In this document: positions 26,740-37,422 of the stretch, in pieces
Position numbering within the stretch: position 1 is the first letter of the stretch
Layout: each line of letters starts with the position of its first letter
Source: Halopelagius fulvigenes
Lineage (GTDB): Archaea; Halobacteriota; Halobacteria; Halobacteriales; Haloferacaceae
Assembly: GCF_042662625.1 (NCBI RefSeq)
Contig: NZ_JBHSXH010000015.1
Span: 186,001-250,000, forward strand
Reading direction: 5' to 3'
DNA: 64,000 bases
Translations under genes and position numbers: made by a program
The notes under the pieces: model-generated
Seen by the model: only the letters and a program-made list of their open reading frames with translations
What the model was told of the DNA's origin: nothing
Database searches by the model: none

Positions 26740-26934
26740 ATGACGGGCGTCATCCGCGAGTTGAGTCGGGGAGCACGGCTCTCACCGCTCCCCGACGGTA
26801 ACACGAACGGCTCCGTCGAGGTGGCCTCGGAGTCGCTTCTCGTGTGCTGTTTCGACGAACGCGGCGAACGGCGAGTCGGCGTCGGCCACCCCGAAGATGG
26901 CACACAGACGGAACAATCGCTCACGGACAACTAA
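26740..26934 (+). CDS. Possible small protein before the glycosyltransferase
   Basis: 64 codons from the ATG at 26740, with a TATA-like GGATTTAAC about 40 bases upstream. It ends 9 bases before the next start, as in an operon. The product (MTGVIRELSRGARLSP..., with a CCFDERGERRVGVG centre) matches no family I recognise. Composition is plausible for a haloarchaeal protein but less acidic than its neighbours. It may equally be an untranslated leader. Confidence 0.35.
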   Translation: MTGVIRELSRGARLSPLPDGNTNGSVEVASESLLVCCFDERGERRVGVGHPEDGTQTEQSLTDN

Positions 26935-26943
26935 CTTACACGA

Positions 26944-28053
26944 ATGCATTTCATTGGATACTTTCCGGGTTCGGACTTCGCGTCCGAGTCACAGTACGGC
27001 CGCCGGACACACGTCTTCAAACTCACTCAGGAGATAGGCGAGCGAACCGACGTACGAAGCACGTTCTACTTCGGGAACCCAGCAGGAGAGTTCGCAAATC
27101 TCGACGTTCGGTCGGTCGACGCTTCTGGGTCCTTCGCAGTGAAACTGAAGAAGGAACTCGAACTAGCGCGAACTCTCGTCACGGAGGTTCGTTCGTCGCC
27201 GGAACCGACGGTCATCTACTGCCGCGAAGCGCCAGACCTCGCCCCGACGATTGCCGCACGGTTCACCGACGCAGCCCTCGTCGTCGAGGCGAACAGCGGC
27301 CACGTGGAAGAGCTAGAGGATCACGACTCTGTGTTCGAGTCCTACCGACACAGACTCCTCCGAGAGATGAAGTGGCGGACGGCCGACCGCGTCATCGCCG
27401 TCTCCGCTGACATCGCGGAACAACTCTCCGAGCGAGGAGTGACCGACGTAACGGTCGTTGAGAACGGTGTCGACGTCGATCTCTTCTCCGTTCGGCGGCC
27501 CGTCTCCACCGAACCGCCGTACACGATCGGGTACGTCGGCGGTCTCCAACCGCAGCAGAACGTCGAGTTCATGTTCGATGTCGTCGCGGCCCTCGACACA
27601 CCCGTTCAGTTCAACGTCGTCGGAGGAAGCGAGTCCGAGGTGAGCCGACTCGAAGCCATCGTGACGGATCTCGAACTCGAAGACAAGGTGGAGTTCTTCG
27701 GGCGCGTTCCCCACGAGGACGTCCCCGAGTACATGAACGACGCAGACCTGTGTTTCGGTCCGTTCGAGAGGATTAGACCGTCGTCGCCGCTGAAAATTTA
27801 CGAGTACCTCGCGTGCGGCCGAACGGTTGTCGTGGTCAACGACGAGGGCCTCCAGTACTTCACCGACTATCCGGGGGTCCACGTGTTCCCCCACGGCGAC
27901 GCCGCCGATATCGCGTCGAAGGTAGACGCCGTACTTGACACCGTGGAGACCAACGAGGCGGGCGCGGCGTACGTCCGCGAAAACCGGTCGTGGCAGGCTA
28001 TCGCGGACCGCACGGTGGATATCTGTCGAGAGGCGGTTCGAGATAACCGATAG
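26944..28053 (+). CDS. GT4-type glycosyltransferase
   Basis: 369 residues with the GT-B fold. The N-terminal domain opens MHFIGYFPGSDFASESQYGRR; the C-terminal nucleotide-sugar domain has IGYVGGLQPQQNVEFM and the acidic-site region SSPLKIYEYLACGRTVVVVND. It probably adds a sugar to a dolichol-linked or surface glycan at the cytoplasmic face. G+C and codon choice are visibly lower than in aglM or leuC, shared with the next two genes, which suggests a more recently acquired glycan module. Donor and acceptor cannot be predicted. Confidence 0.88.
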   Translation: MHFIGYFPGSDFASESQYGRRTHVFKLTQEIGERTDVRSTFYFGNPAGEFANLDVRSVDASGSFAVKLKKELELARTLVTEVRSSPEPTVIYCREAPDLAPTIAARFTDAALVVEANSGHVEELEDHDSVFESYRHRLLREMKWRTADRVIAVSADIAEQLSERGVTDVTVVENGVDVDLFSVRRPVSTEPPYTIGYVGGLQPQQNVEFMFDVVAALDTPVQFNVVGGSESEVSRLEAIVTDLELEDKVEFFGRVPHEDVPEYMNDADLCFGPFERIRPSSPLKIYEYLACGRTVVVVNDEGLQYFTDYPGVHVFPHGDAADIASKVDAVLDTVETNEAGAAYVRENRSWQAIADRTVDICREAVRDNR

Positions 28054-28095
28054 TCCTCCGATACTCCGATACTCCGTCCGTTCTCGTCACGCCCG

Positions 28096-29568
28096 TCACT
28101 CGGTGGCGTTCTGGTACACCGCCCTGAGCGTCACGCGGAAGGAGTGACTGGCGACGACCAACACCCCGAAGTATACGGCTCCCCCGATGGCGAGGAGCAC
28201 TCCGAGGTGAACCCACGATTTCACCGCGATGGCGAACTCGAAGGCTGCCTTCACCACCGCGAACATCAGCGCACCGGCGAGCAACTGTTCTTTCAGCGGC
28301 CGGGGCAGGAGTTCCGCTCCCGTCTCCCGACGGACGAGGCGGAAGAACAGGAGGTATCGGATGGACTCCGCGACGATGGTCGCGAGGACGGCTCCCAGCG
28401 CGCCGAACTCGAGGATGAGTGGTACGCCGATAACGACGTTGAGGCCCAACGTGAACGCCGACACCTTGACGATGAGGTTCGGGAGATCAAGTCCGTTGAC
28501 GACGCTCTCCATCGGGTTCGACTGCGACCGGAAGACGGAGAACAGCGTGAGGCCGACGAGGAGTGTCGCCGCCTCGACGTACTCTGAGCCGTACACGGTG
28601 ACGATGAGGGGGCGCGCGATGGCGAGTGCGCCGAAGAACAACGGTATTGAGATGATACTCGCGTACGACATCGTGTTGGTGATGTCCATCGTGGAGGACT
28701 CGCCTCTGCTCGACGAACTACTCACTTTGTTCATCAACCCCGTACCGGCGAGACCAGAGACGAACATCGCGGGAACCGTGAACTTCAGCGCCACCTCGTA
28801 GTACCCCACCGCCGCGGGTGTCACGAGGAACCCGATGAGAAGGATGTCCAACCGGTCGTACGCGTGGCCGACGATTCGATTGAAGACGCTGTAACGGGCG
28901 AATCGCCACACCGAGGCGAGCGTCTCACGCGACGGAGCCTTCGGGATCGTCCGAAGGTAGTAGTGGGTGATCGGTATCGTCAGGTACGTCGCGGCAGAGA
29001 GGCCGTACACCATCCCGGCGGCGCCGAACCCGACGAAGACGAAGAGTACCTGCAACCCCGTCGTGAAGACGGACCTGAGCGTGTCGTTCCACACCTCCAC
29101 CCCGATACGCCCGCGCGCCGGGAGGAGTTGCTGGAACGACGCGAAGAAGACGAGGGCGACGAGGAGGACGGCGTAGAGCGGAGCCGACCCCTCGATGCCG
29201 GTGTAGGCGTCAAAGCGGCCCTTGAGGAGGAACGCCACCGGTACAAGGAGACCGACGAGCACCACGTTGAACAGCAGTTGGGTACCGACTATCTCCCGGC
29301 GGTCCGTCCCGGACTCCGAGAACCGCTTCATCGAGGCGTTCGCGACGCCCATCACCGGACGGAGCGACATCTGTACTACCGTATGCAGGAGGTAGAACCC
29401 CCCGAACGATGCCGGCCCGAGAACGCGCGCGAACAGGATAGTCCCCGCGAAGCCGAGAACCGCCTGTATCAACTTGCCTGAAAACCCCTTTGCGACTTCG
29501 AGGCTGAGGCTCGTATCGTCTATCTCTGACTTCTCTCCGCCTTCGTCGGGAGATCGATTCTCGGACAT
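28096..29568 (-). CDS. Oligosaccharide flippase, MOP/MATE superfamily
   Basis: 490 residues with about 12-14 hydrophobic segments of the polysaccharide biosynthesis/Wzx type. The start MSENRSPDEGGEKSEIDD is a short hydrophilic lead, then VAKGFSGKLIQAVLGFAGTILFARVLGPASFGGFYLL, the classic flippase N-terminal helix. It probably moves lipid-linked sugars across the membrane, in the manner proposed for AglR in H. volcanii, though orthology cannot be claimed. It follows the FkbM gene by 8 bases on the same strand and converges on the GT4 gene. Confidence 0.9.
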   Translation of the reverse strand: MSENRSPDEGGEKSEIDDTSLSLEVAKGFSGKLIQAVLGFAGTILFARVLGPASFGGFYLLHTVVQMSLRPVMGVANASMKRFSESGTDRREIVGTQLLFNVVLVGLLVPVAFLLKGRFDAYTGIEGSAPLYAVLLVALVFFASFQQLLPARGRIGVEVWNDTLRSVFTTGLQVLFVFVGFGAAGMVYGLSAATYLTIPITHYYLRTIPKAPSRETLASVWRFARYSVFNRIVGHAYDRLDILLIGFLVTPAAVGYYEVALKFTVPAMFVSGLAGTGLMNKVSSSSSRGESSTMDITNTMSYASIISIPLFFGALAIARPLIVTVYGSEYVEAATLLVGLTLFSVFRSQSNPMESVVNGLDLPNLIVKVSAFTLGLNVVIGVPLILEFGALGAVLATIVAESIRYLLFFRLVRRETGAELLPRPLKEQLLAGALMFAVVKAAFEFAIAVKSWVHLGVLLAIGGAVYFGVLVVASHSFRVTLRAVYQNATE

Positions 29569-29576
29569 TCTCGGTG

Positions 29577-30335
29577 CTACGGACGAGCCGCCTTTAGGAA
29601 GACTGTTCCCTCGCGTCGGAATATCTCCGAGGTGCTCAGGCCGAACTCGTTGAAACGGCGCGTCACGTCGTCGATCGTCACCGTGTCTAGGTGGACTTCA
29701 CAGTAGATAACGCGCGCCTCGGCGAGCGTGTCTCGGAGACCGTCGATGACCCCTAACTCGGCTCCTTCGACGTCGATCTTCACGACGTCCGGTTCGTCGA
29801 TGTCGGCTGAGTCGACGTATTTGTCCCCGACGACGAGCGATACGTCCCACGTCCTGGCCGTCGAGGACGAATCGGTGATCGTGAACGTTCCGACGCCGAC
29901 CTCGTCGTTGTCTCCAACGGGGAGGCCCAACTCCGCCGTGCCCTCCGAGTCGGAGAGGGCCACCTCGTGGACGGTGAACTCCCCTCCGTTTTGGCTGAGG
30001 TTCGCCCTGAGTCGGCGCGCGGTCTCGGGATGCGGCTCGAAGGCGTGGACCGTCGCCGCGACTTGCCCGGCGAAACAACTGTGGGTCCCGATGTTCGCGC
30101 CGATGTCGTAGAACACGTCGCCCGGCCGGAGTTCGGAGACGATGTCCGAAATCACGTCTTCCTCATCAGTCAGCGTCCGGACGCGTCGGTACTCGTGGAA
30201 CGTCGAGGGAACGAACTCGGCTGTGACGCCACTGACGGTTCGAGACTGAACGTCCGAGCTCAGTTCGTACAGCGCCCGAAGGTACCACCAGCGTAGATTG
30301 ATGTCGAGACCGAACACAGTAGAGAGGGTCGCCAT
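29577..30335 (-). CDS. FkbM-family methyltransferase
   Basis: 252 residues. SAM-binding motif I is GDVFYDIGANIGTHSCFAG, followed by VHAFEPHPETARRLRANL and the FkbM hallmark VVKIDVEGAELGVIDGL. Such enzymes often methylate sugars in surface glycans. In H. volcanii, AglP is a SAM-dependent methyltransferase acting on a hexuronic acid, so a glycan role is reasonable; direct orthology is not established. It is 8 bases upstream of the flippase gene, so the two form a transcription unit. Confidence 0.88.
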   Translation of the reverse strand: MATLSTVFGLDINLRWWYLRALYELSSDVQSRTVSGVTAEFVPSTFHEYRRVRTLTDEEDVISDIVSELRPGDVFYDIGANIGTHSCFAGQVAATVHAFEPHPETARRLRANLSQNGGEFTVHEVALSDSEGTAELGLPVGDNDEVGVGTFTITDSSSTARTWDVSLVVGDKYVDSADIDEPDVVKIDVEGAELGVIDGLRDTLAEARVIYCEVHLDTVTIDDVTRRFNEFGLSTSEIFRREGTVFLKAARP

Positions 30336-30442
30336 TGCTCACCTCTCTTAGTGCTGGCTATTTGAAAACCACGGGTTTCACTCTGTCCAGTAGACCGAAC
30401 GTACGGACAGGGCGACGCAGACACGGACGGTCGCCTTCGCGT

Positions 30443-32062
<1,620 letters not shown>

Positions 32063-32107
32063 GTTCGGGCAAACGACGATACCGACTAAAAATCCTCCCG
32101 TCCTGTG

Positions 32108-33568
32108 TCACCCGAGGTAGCCGAGGTCACGAAGATTTCGCTGCACGGCGTCGCTGTACTCGCGTTCGTCGCCGTCGCCGTCACCGCGGTTGAACTCGTC
32201 GTCGACCTCCGCCGTCAGTCGGTCGCGGAGGTCGGACACCACGTCGGGATCGGGATCCACCACCTCCTCTTGGGACGGCAGGCGGTAGAGAGACGAGGAT
32301 CCGTCGGACCGGAGTTCGAGGCGGTAATCCTCGGTTCGGATGCTCTTTCGTCCGACCCGCATCCACGCGAGCGTTTCCTCGGACACTTCTGACTCGGCTT
32401 CGGGGTTGCCGTGTTCGGTGTACGCTCGCTCGGCGACGACGTGGTCGCGTCGCTCCGGTCCGAAGAGGTCGATGCCGTCTGTCTCGGGTGCCTCCACGTC
32501 CGAGAGCGCACAGACCGTCGCGAACACGTCTGCGAGCGACGCCAGGTCCTCCCGTCGGCTCCCGGTCGGAACGCCCGGCCCGGCGAAGATGAGCGGAACG
32601 CGGAGGACTTCGTCGTAGAGACCGACACTGTGGTAGAGCAGGCCGTGTTCGCCAAAGTACTCTCCGTGGTCGGAGGTGAGGACGAACACGGTGTCGTCGG
32701 TCAAGTTACGTTCGTCGAACCACCCGAGGATGCGACCCACCTGGTCGTCGAGGTACTCGACGCTCGCGCGGTACCACTCTCTGACGATAGCGAGTTCCTC
32801 GTCGGAGACGTACGAATCGTCGTCGTAGTATCGAAAGCGGATGTTGTTCGAGCGTTTTCCGTCAGCGACCGCGAACACCCGCTCGTCCCTGACCGAGTCG
32901 TCCTCGATTCGACCGGGCGTGAGCAACTCCTCGAACACATGAAGCGGCGGTCGGGACAGCGACGGCGTTCGGTCCGTCTTGTACGGCCGCGGCGGGTCGT
33001 ACGGCGCGTGCACCGTCGTCAGATTCATCATGCCGAAGAACGGCGACTCCGCGCCCCCGAGTGCGTCGAGGAACTTCTCTATCCGTAGTTCGTTATAGTA
33101 GTCGTTTCCCCGCGTGAATAGCCGGAACGTGTCACGTCGGACGGAATCGTCGGTCAGCAGTTGTTCGAACCACTCGACGGACGGTCGCTCGGCGACGTGA
33201 TCCCACGGTTCGTAGTACCAATCGAATCCGCGGTCGAGGTTCGTCGGCGACGCCATCTTCGAGGGCCCCGACACGCCGTAGGTGTCGTACCCGGCGTCGC
33301 GGAGGCGGTCCGCCAGAAGCGGGACATCATCGTCCATCGTCGGCATGTTCCCTTGAAACCCCGAGTTCGAGGGCCACAACCCGGAGAAGAGCGTTCCGTG
33401 GGCGGGCGGCGTCCACGCCCCCGCGGAGAACGCGCTCTCGAAGCGGGTTCCGGACTCGGCGATCCGGTCGAGGTTCGGCGTCTCCACCGCGTCGTCGTCG
33501 TAGCACGAGAGGGCGTCGGCCCGAAGCGTGTCGAATACGAGGAGAACGACGTTCGGACGAGGGGTCAT
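32108..33568 (-). CDS. Sulfatase-family enzyme without the formylglycine Cys
   Basis: 486 residues from the ATG at 33568 (MTPRPNVVLLVFDTLRADAL), chosen because it is the normal sulfatase N-terminus; an in-frame ATG further upstream adds residues not seen in the family. The metal-site VFDTLRAD and TSDHGEYFGEHG are present. The usual C-x-P-x-R formylglycine site reads T-P-P-A-H (residues 53-57), so it cannot be a classical sulfatase. A Thr nucleophile as in phosphoethanolamine or phosphoglycerol transferases is possible. It ends VQRNLRDLGYLG. Confidence 0.85.
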   Translation of the reverse strand: MTPRPNVVLLVFDTLRADALSCYDDDAVETPNLDRIAESGTRFESAFSAGAWTPPAHGTLFSGLWPSNSGFQGNMPTMDDDVPLLADRLRDAGYDTYGVSGPSKMASPTNLDRGFDWYYEPWDHVAERPSVEWFEQLLTDDSVRRDTFRLFTRGNDYYNELRIEKFLDALGGAESPFFGMMNLTTVHAPYDPPRPYKTDRTPSLSRPPLHVFEELLTPGRIEDDSVRDERVFAVADGKRSNNIRFRYYDDDSYVSDEELAIVREWYRASVEYLDDQVGRILGWFDERNLTDDTVFVLTSDHGEYFGEHGLLYHSVGLYDEVLRVPLIFAGPGVPTGSRREDLASLADVFATVCALSDVEAPETDGIDLFGPERRDHVVAERAYTEHGNPEAESEVSEETLAWMRVGRKSIRTEDYRLELRSDGSSSLYRLPSQEEVVDPDPDVVSDLRDRLTAEVDDEFNRGDGDGDEREYSDAVQRNLRDLGYLG

Positions 33569-33691
33569 ACCCCGTGTATTCGACCGAATCGGATAAATCG
33601 TAGACGCCGTTCGCACCCGGTGGCGGACGACTGCAGGCGTTGCGCTATCTCCGCTTCACTTTTCTGGGATGACCGGGCACCTGTTCGAAAG

Positions 33692-34726
33692 ATGAACCCC
33701 GACTCTGCTCGCGTCGCCATGCTGTATCAGGATCCGCACCCCGCCCACCGAGGGTTCGCGGAGGCCATCGGCGCCGACCTGGTGGACTTTCGGGGCTTCT
33801 CTCCCGACGCCCTCGGCGACGGCCTGCCGGCCGACGTCGTGAACGGACTCCGCGCGCCACCGTACGACGTCTACCTCGTAGAGGGTTCTCGACCGCTCTA
33901 CGCCGCCCTCGTCAACCGCGTCGTTCGCGGCTCTCGGCTCGTCTACCTCTGTGCGGACCACGGGCTCTACAGCCTCGGCCGAGACGACTTCGAGGGGAGT
34001 TCGGGACTGAAGTCGCTCGTCGGACGGTTCGGCGGGCCGGCGGTCAGCGCCGTCGGTCGTCGATACGTCGACGGCGTGGTCGCCGTCTCCGAGTTCGCCG
34101 CGGACTTCACCCGTCCTATCGTGGGCGCGGACACGCCGATGGCCGTCGCGCACCCGTACGTCCAACCCGACGTGTACGACTCTCTCGGCGGTGTCGCGCC
34201 GTCGCTCGACGGGAAGGTCGCGGTGACCGTCGGTCGGCCGAGCGAGTACAAGGGCGTGGACTTGCTCGTCGAGGCGTGGCCGCGCGTCCGGGAGCGACAT
34301 CCCGAGGCGGAACTCCACGTCGTCGGCGGCGGCCACCCTGAGTCGTACGCCGACACGCCCGGCGTTCGGGTTCGCGGATACGTCGAGGACCTCGCGGACG
34401 CGTTCGTGCCCGCATCGTTGTACGTCCAGCCGTCGCGGATGGACACCTTCCCGGTGAGCGTCTTAGAGGCGATGCGTGCGGGGCTTCCGCCCCTCGTCAC
34501 CGACACCACGGGGACGCGGTCCGAAGCGCGCGAGGTGGACCCCTCGCTCGTCGTCTCAGCGGACCCCGAGTCGCTCGCGGGAGGTGTCTCGACGTACTTC
34601 GACCGAGTGTCGGAAGAGCGCCGTCGCCTCTCCGACCTCGCCCGGAAACGAGGGTCGACGTTCGACGCGGAGTCGCGGAAGGCGGCGTTCGCCGAGGCGT
34701 TCCGCGGCGTACTCGAAGAACTTTAA
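33692..34726 (+). CDS. GT4-type glycosyltransferase
   Basis: 344 residues from the ATG at 33692 (MNPDSARVAMLYQDPHPAHRG). The GT-B C-terminal domain is clear: VTVGRPSEYKGVDLLVEAW, LHVVGGGHPES, LYVQPSRMDTFPVSVLEAMRAGLPPLVTDTTG (the E-x7-E like region). No membrane segment. It adds sugar to a surface glycan from a nucleotide donor, specificity unknown. The next gene starts 24 bases downstream, so the two are probably cotranscribed. Confidence 0.88.
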   Translation: MNPDSARVAMLYQDPHPAHRGFAEAIGADLVDFRGFSPDALGDGLPADVVNGLRAPPYDVYLVEGSRPLYAALVNRVVRGSRLVYLCADHGLYSLGRDDFEGSSGLKSLVGRFGGPAVSAVGRRYVDGVVAVSEFAADFTRPIVGADTPMAVAHPYVQPDVYDSLGGVAPSLDGKVAVTVGRPSEYKGVDLLVEAWPRVRERHPEAELHVVGGGHPESYADTPGVRVRGYVEDLADAFVPASLYVQPSRMDTFPVSVLEAMRAGLPPLVTDTTGTRSEAREVDPSLVVSADPESLAGGVSTYFDRVSEERRRLSDLARKRGSTFDAESRKAAFAEAFRGVLEEL

Positions 34727-34750
34727 CGACGCTGCTTCGATGGTACCGCT

Positions 34751-36304
34751 ATGACCGTCTACGTCGTCGGCCTCGACGGAGCCGACTGGTCGCTCCTCCG
34801 ACGTTGGATGGACGAGGGCGCGCTTCCGGCGTTCGAGCGTCTCTGCGCGGAGGGCGTCACCGGCGACCTGCGGAGTACGCTCCCGCCCATCACGTTCCCC
34901 GCGTGGAAGTGCTACTCCACCGGGAAGACGCCCGGGAAACTCGGCGTCTACGAGTGGTTCTCGTTCGACCGGGAGCGCTGCGAGATAGCGACAAACGACT
35001 CCTCGGACTTCAGGTCCCGCGAGTACTGGGACGTCCTCGCGGACGCCGACCGCGACGCCGCGGTCGTCAACATGCCGACGACGCACCCGCCGCGGACCGC
35101 CGACGGCGTCCTGACCGTCGCGGGGAGTCCGGCGTCCGAGCGGGGGGAGTTCACCTCTCCGGAGTCGCTGAAACCCGACCTCCTCGACGCCGTTCCGTCT
35201 TACCGGGTGAAGCCGAACCTCGTCCTCGGTGAAGCGTCGCCAGACGAACTGGTAACCGAGGCGCGAACGCTCGTCGACCAGCGCTTCGACGCGGCGGAGT
35301 GGTTCGCCGCGGAGCGCGACCGCGACCTCGTCCACCTCACCGTCTTCATCACGGACACGGTTCAGCACCGCCTGTGGGACCGCCCGGGGCACATCCGCCG
35401 GTTGTACGAACGCATCGACGACCGACTGGGAGAACTGCTCGACGACGAGGGGACGGAGGCCGTCTTCCTCATGAGCGATCACGGCTTCGTCGAGATAGAC
35501 GAGACGTTCCTCGTCAACCAGTGGTTGGCGAACCGCGGCGATCTGGTGGTGGGCGAGGACTCCTCGCGGACCGTCCTCTCGTCGCTGGGGCTCACCGAGG
35601 AGCGACTCAAGCGATTGGTCGACAGGCTCGGCCTCGTGAACCTCGCGCAGGCCGTCGTCCCCGAGTCGATTCAGCGGCGCGTCCCGAACGAAAGCGGACG
35701 CCTGTCGGTACAGGATGCGCCGGTTGATTGGGAGCAGACGAAGGCCATCTCGCTCGGTCGGGGGCCCGTGTACGTCAACGACCGCGCGTTCGACTCGGAC
35801 TCGTCGAAGGCGGCGTACGTCGAGGAACTCGCAACGGCGTTCGAGTCGCTGGAGACGCCCGACGGGACGCCCGTCGCGGCGGCGGTTCACGACCCCGGGG
35901 ACATCTACACCGGGGAGATGGCTCTCGCGCCCGACCTCGTCGTCGAGTACACCACGGGCGTCGACGCGCCCGAATCGCTCGGCGGCGAGGTGTTCGGCGA
36001 GCGGTTGGAGTGGCTCGCCACTCACCGGCACACCGGCGTTTTCGCCGCGTGGGGGGAGGACGTCGCCGAACGCGACGAGGCGGCGGAACTGTCGCTGTAC
36101 GACCTCGCACCGACCATCCTCCACCGCCTCGGCGTCGCCGTCCCGGAGGACGTCGACGGGGACGTCGCGTTCGACGTCCTCGCCGGCGACGCCGCCGCGC
36201 GCGACGTCGAAGTGGGTCCCGCGACGGCGACCGGAACGGGAGACCGTAGAGCGGACCAGCGAGACGTCGAGGAGACGCTGAAGGATCTCGGGTACGTGGA
36301 GTAG
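34751..36304 (+). CDS. Type I phosphodiesterase / nucleotide pyrophosphatase-family enzyme
   Basis: 517 residues, paralogous in layout to the gene at 30443. It has VVGLDGADWSLLRRWMDEGALP, the nucleophile region PPITFPAWKCYSTGKTPGKLGVYEWFSF, FLMSDHGFVEIDE and a late HRHTGVFAAWG metal site. Soluble, probably cytoplasmic. Substrate unknown. It follows the GT4 gene and ends VEETLKDLGYVE, the tail shared across this cluster. A structured 188-base gap follows before a convergent gene. Confidence 0.85.
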   Translation: MTVYVVGLDGADWSLLRRWMDEGALPAFERLCAEGVTGDLRSTLPPITFPAWKCYSTGKTPGKLGVYEWFSFDRERCEIATNDSSDFRSREYWDVLADADRDAAVVNMPTTHPPRTADGVLTVAGSPASERGEFTSPESLKPDLLDAVPSYRVKPNLVLGEASPDELVTEARTLVDQRFDAAEWFAAERDRDLVHLTVFITDTVQHRLWDRPGHIRRLYERIDDRLGELLDDEGTEAVFLMSDHGFVEIDETFLVNQWLANRGDLVVGEDSSRTVLSSLGLTEERLKRLVDRLGLVNLAQAVVPESIQRRVPNESGRLSVQDAPVDWEQTKAISLGRGPVYVNDRAFDSDSSKAAYVEELATAFESLETPDGTPVAAAVHDPGDIYTGEMALAPDLVVEYTTGVDAPESLGGEVFGERLEWLATHRHTGVFAAWGEDVAERDEAAELSLYDLAPTILHRLGVAVPEDVDGDVAFDVLAGDAAARDVEVGPATATGTGDRRADQRDVEETLKDLGYVE

Positions 36305-36323
36305 GCAAGTCCGGTCTTTCTTG

Positions 36324-36384
36324 CTATGCACTTACCAAAGGCGCTGTGCGGTCCGACGGAGCGCTGAGACGGGGCAGTGCATAG
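36324..36384. repeat. Nested inverted repeat between convergent genes
   Basis: CTATGCACT (36324-36332) and its exact complement AGTGCATAG (36376-36384) enclose 43 bases. That interval itself holds GCGCT (36341-36345) / AGCGC (36360-36364). The result would be a two-step hairpin. It lies after a T-rich run (GGTCTTTCTTGC). It may be a terminator, a structured RNA or a protein-binding site. Confidence 0.5.
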
Positions 36385-36492
36385 ACGATCACTGGTCCTC
36401 TGCGGAGTACGGTAACGGACGTAGGGACGACGGAAGGAACGTTCCGAGCAGGTACCCCGCGGTGGTCGAACGCTACGCTCCGACCGACGACG

Positions 36493-37422
36493 TCAGAGGT
36501 ACCCGAGCGCGGATAGCTTCTCCTCTACGGTCCCTTCGTCTCGCGCGCTCCGTTCCGTGTCCTGTTTCGGATCGTACTCGCCCGTATCTTCGGCGCTCGT
36601 CTCGTACCAGGGGACCCGACGGATCGACGGTATCGGAACCTTCGGATGTCCGTACACGCCCAGTTCACCGGCGGCGTTCCCGTGGTCGGCGGTGACGACG
36701 ACCCGTTCGGCGTCCACGCTGCCGAGCAACAGTTCGACCTCTCCGAGGATGTACCGGAGGTTGTCGCGGTAGCTGCGCCACACTCTCTCGCGAGTTAGCT
36801 CCCCCTTCCGCAGTCTGTCCCACGGGTCTTCCCACCCCGCGCCTTCCCCCAACGTCTCGGCGTTCATCCCCCCTCCCAACGGGTCGGGAATCGACGGGAA
36901 GTGCGGTTGCATGTAGTGGACGATGAGTCGGTCCGGGTCGAGTTCACGCTTCGTGCTGATAGCGCGGTCGGTTATCGGTCGCCCCGGAATCGTGCCCGCC
37001 TCGTCGTCCCACTCGTACCGCCACACTTCGTCGAGTTTGCGCAACGAATCGTCGTCGAGCACGCGGTGGCTGAACGGATTTCCGGTGACGTACGCTGTCC
37101 GCTTCATCTCGTCCCGCCGACGCTCGGTGAACGTGTTCTCGAGCCATTCGATGGAAGAACTCCCGACCGAGACGAGTTCGTCCGGCCGGTTGAGGAAGGG
37201 GTACTCGTCCGCGACTTCGTCGATGACGTCGACCCGGCACGCATCGAGGACGAGGAGCACGTCCCACTCCCGGTCGTAGACGTTCGTCGTTCCCGGATAG
37301 AACTTGTTGAGCCGTCGCAGCCCTCCGATGTACAACTCGTAGCCGCCCTCTCGTAGTCCGTCTACCGGGCCCCGCTCTCGAACGCTCGTCCTCGTCTTGC
37401 GGATCCAATCGCTGAATGTCAT
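36493..37422 (-). CDS. Sulfatase-like protein of the DACR type
   Basis: 309 residues from the ATG at 37422 (MTFSDWIRKTRTSVRERG). The centre starts DVLLVLDACRVDVIDEVADEY and has VVVTADHGNAAGELGVYGHP, the alkaline-phosphatase-fold metal site. The middle portion is shorter than in full sulfatases and I see no formylglycine motif. Probably a haloarchaeal subgroup of the sulfatase clan; activity unknown. Its start overlaps the stop of the preceding gene by 4 bases. It ends VEEKLSALGYL. Confidence 0.8.
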   Translation of the reverse strand: MTFSDWIRKTRTSVRERGPVDGLREGGYELYIGGLRRLNKFYPGTTNVYDREWDVLLVLDACRVDVIDEVADEYPFLNRPDELVSVGSSSIEWLENTFTERRRDEMKRTAYVTGNPFSHRVLDDDSLRKLDEVWRYEWDDEAGTIPGRPITDRAISTKRELDPDRLIVHYMQPHFPSIPDPLGGGMNAETLGEGAGWEDPWDRLRKGELTRERVWRSYRDNLRYILGEVELLLGSVDAERVVVTADHGNAAGELGVYGHPKVPIPSIRRVPWYETSAEDTGEYDPKQDTERSARDEGTVEEKLSALGYL

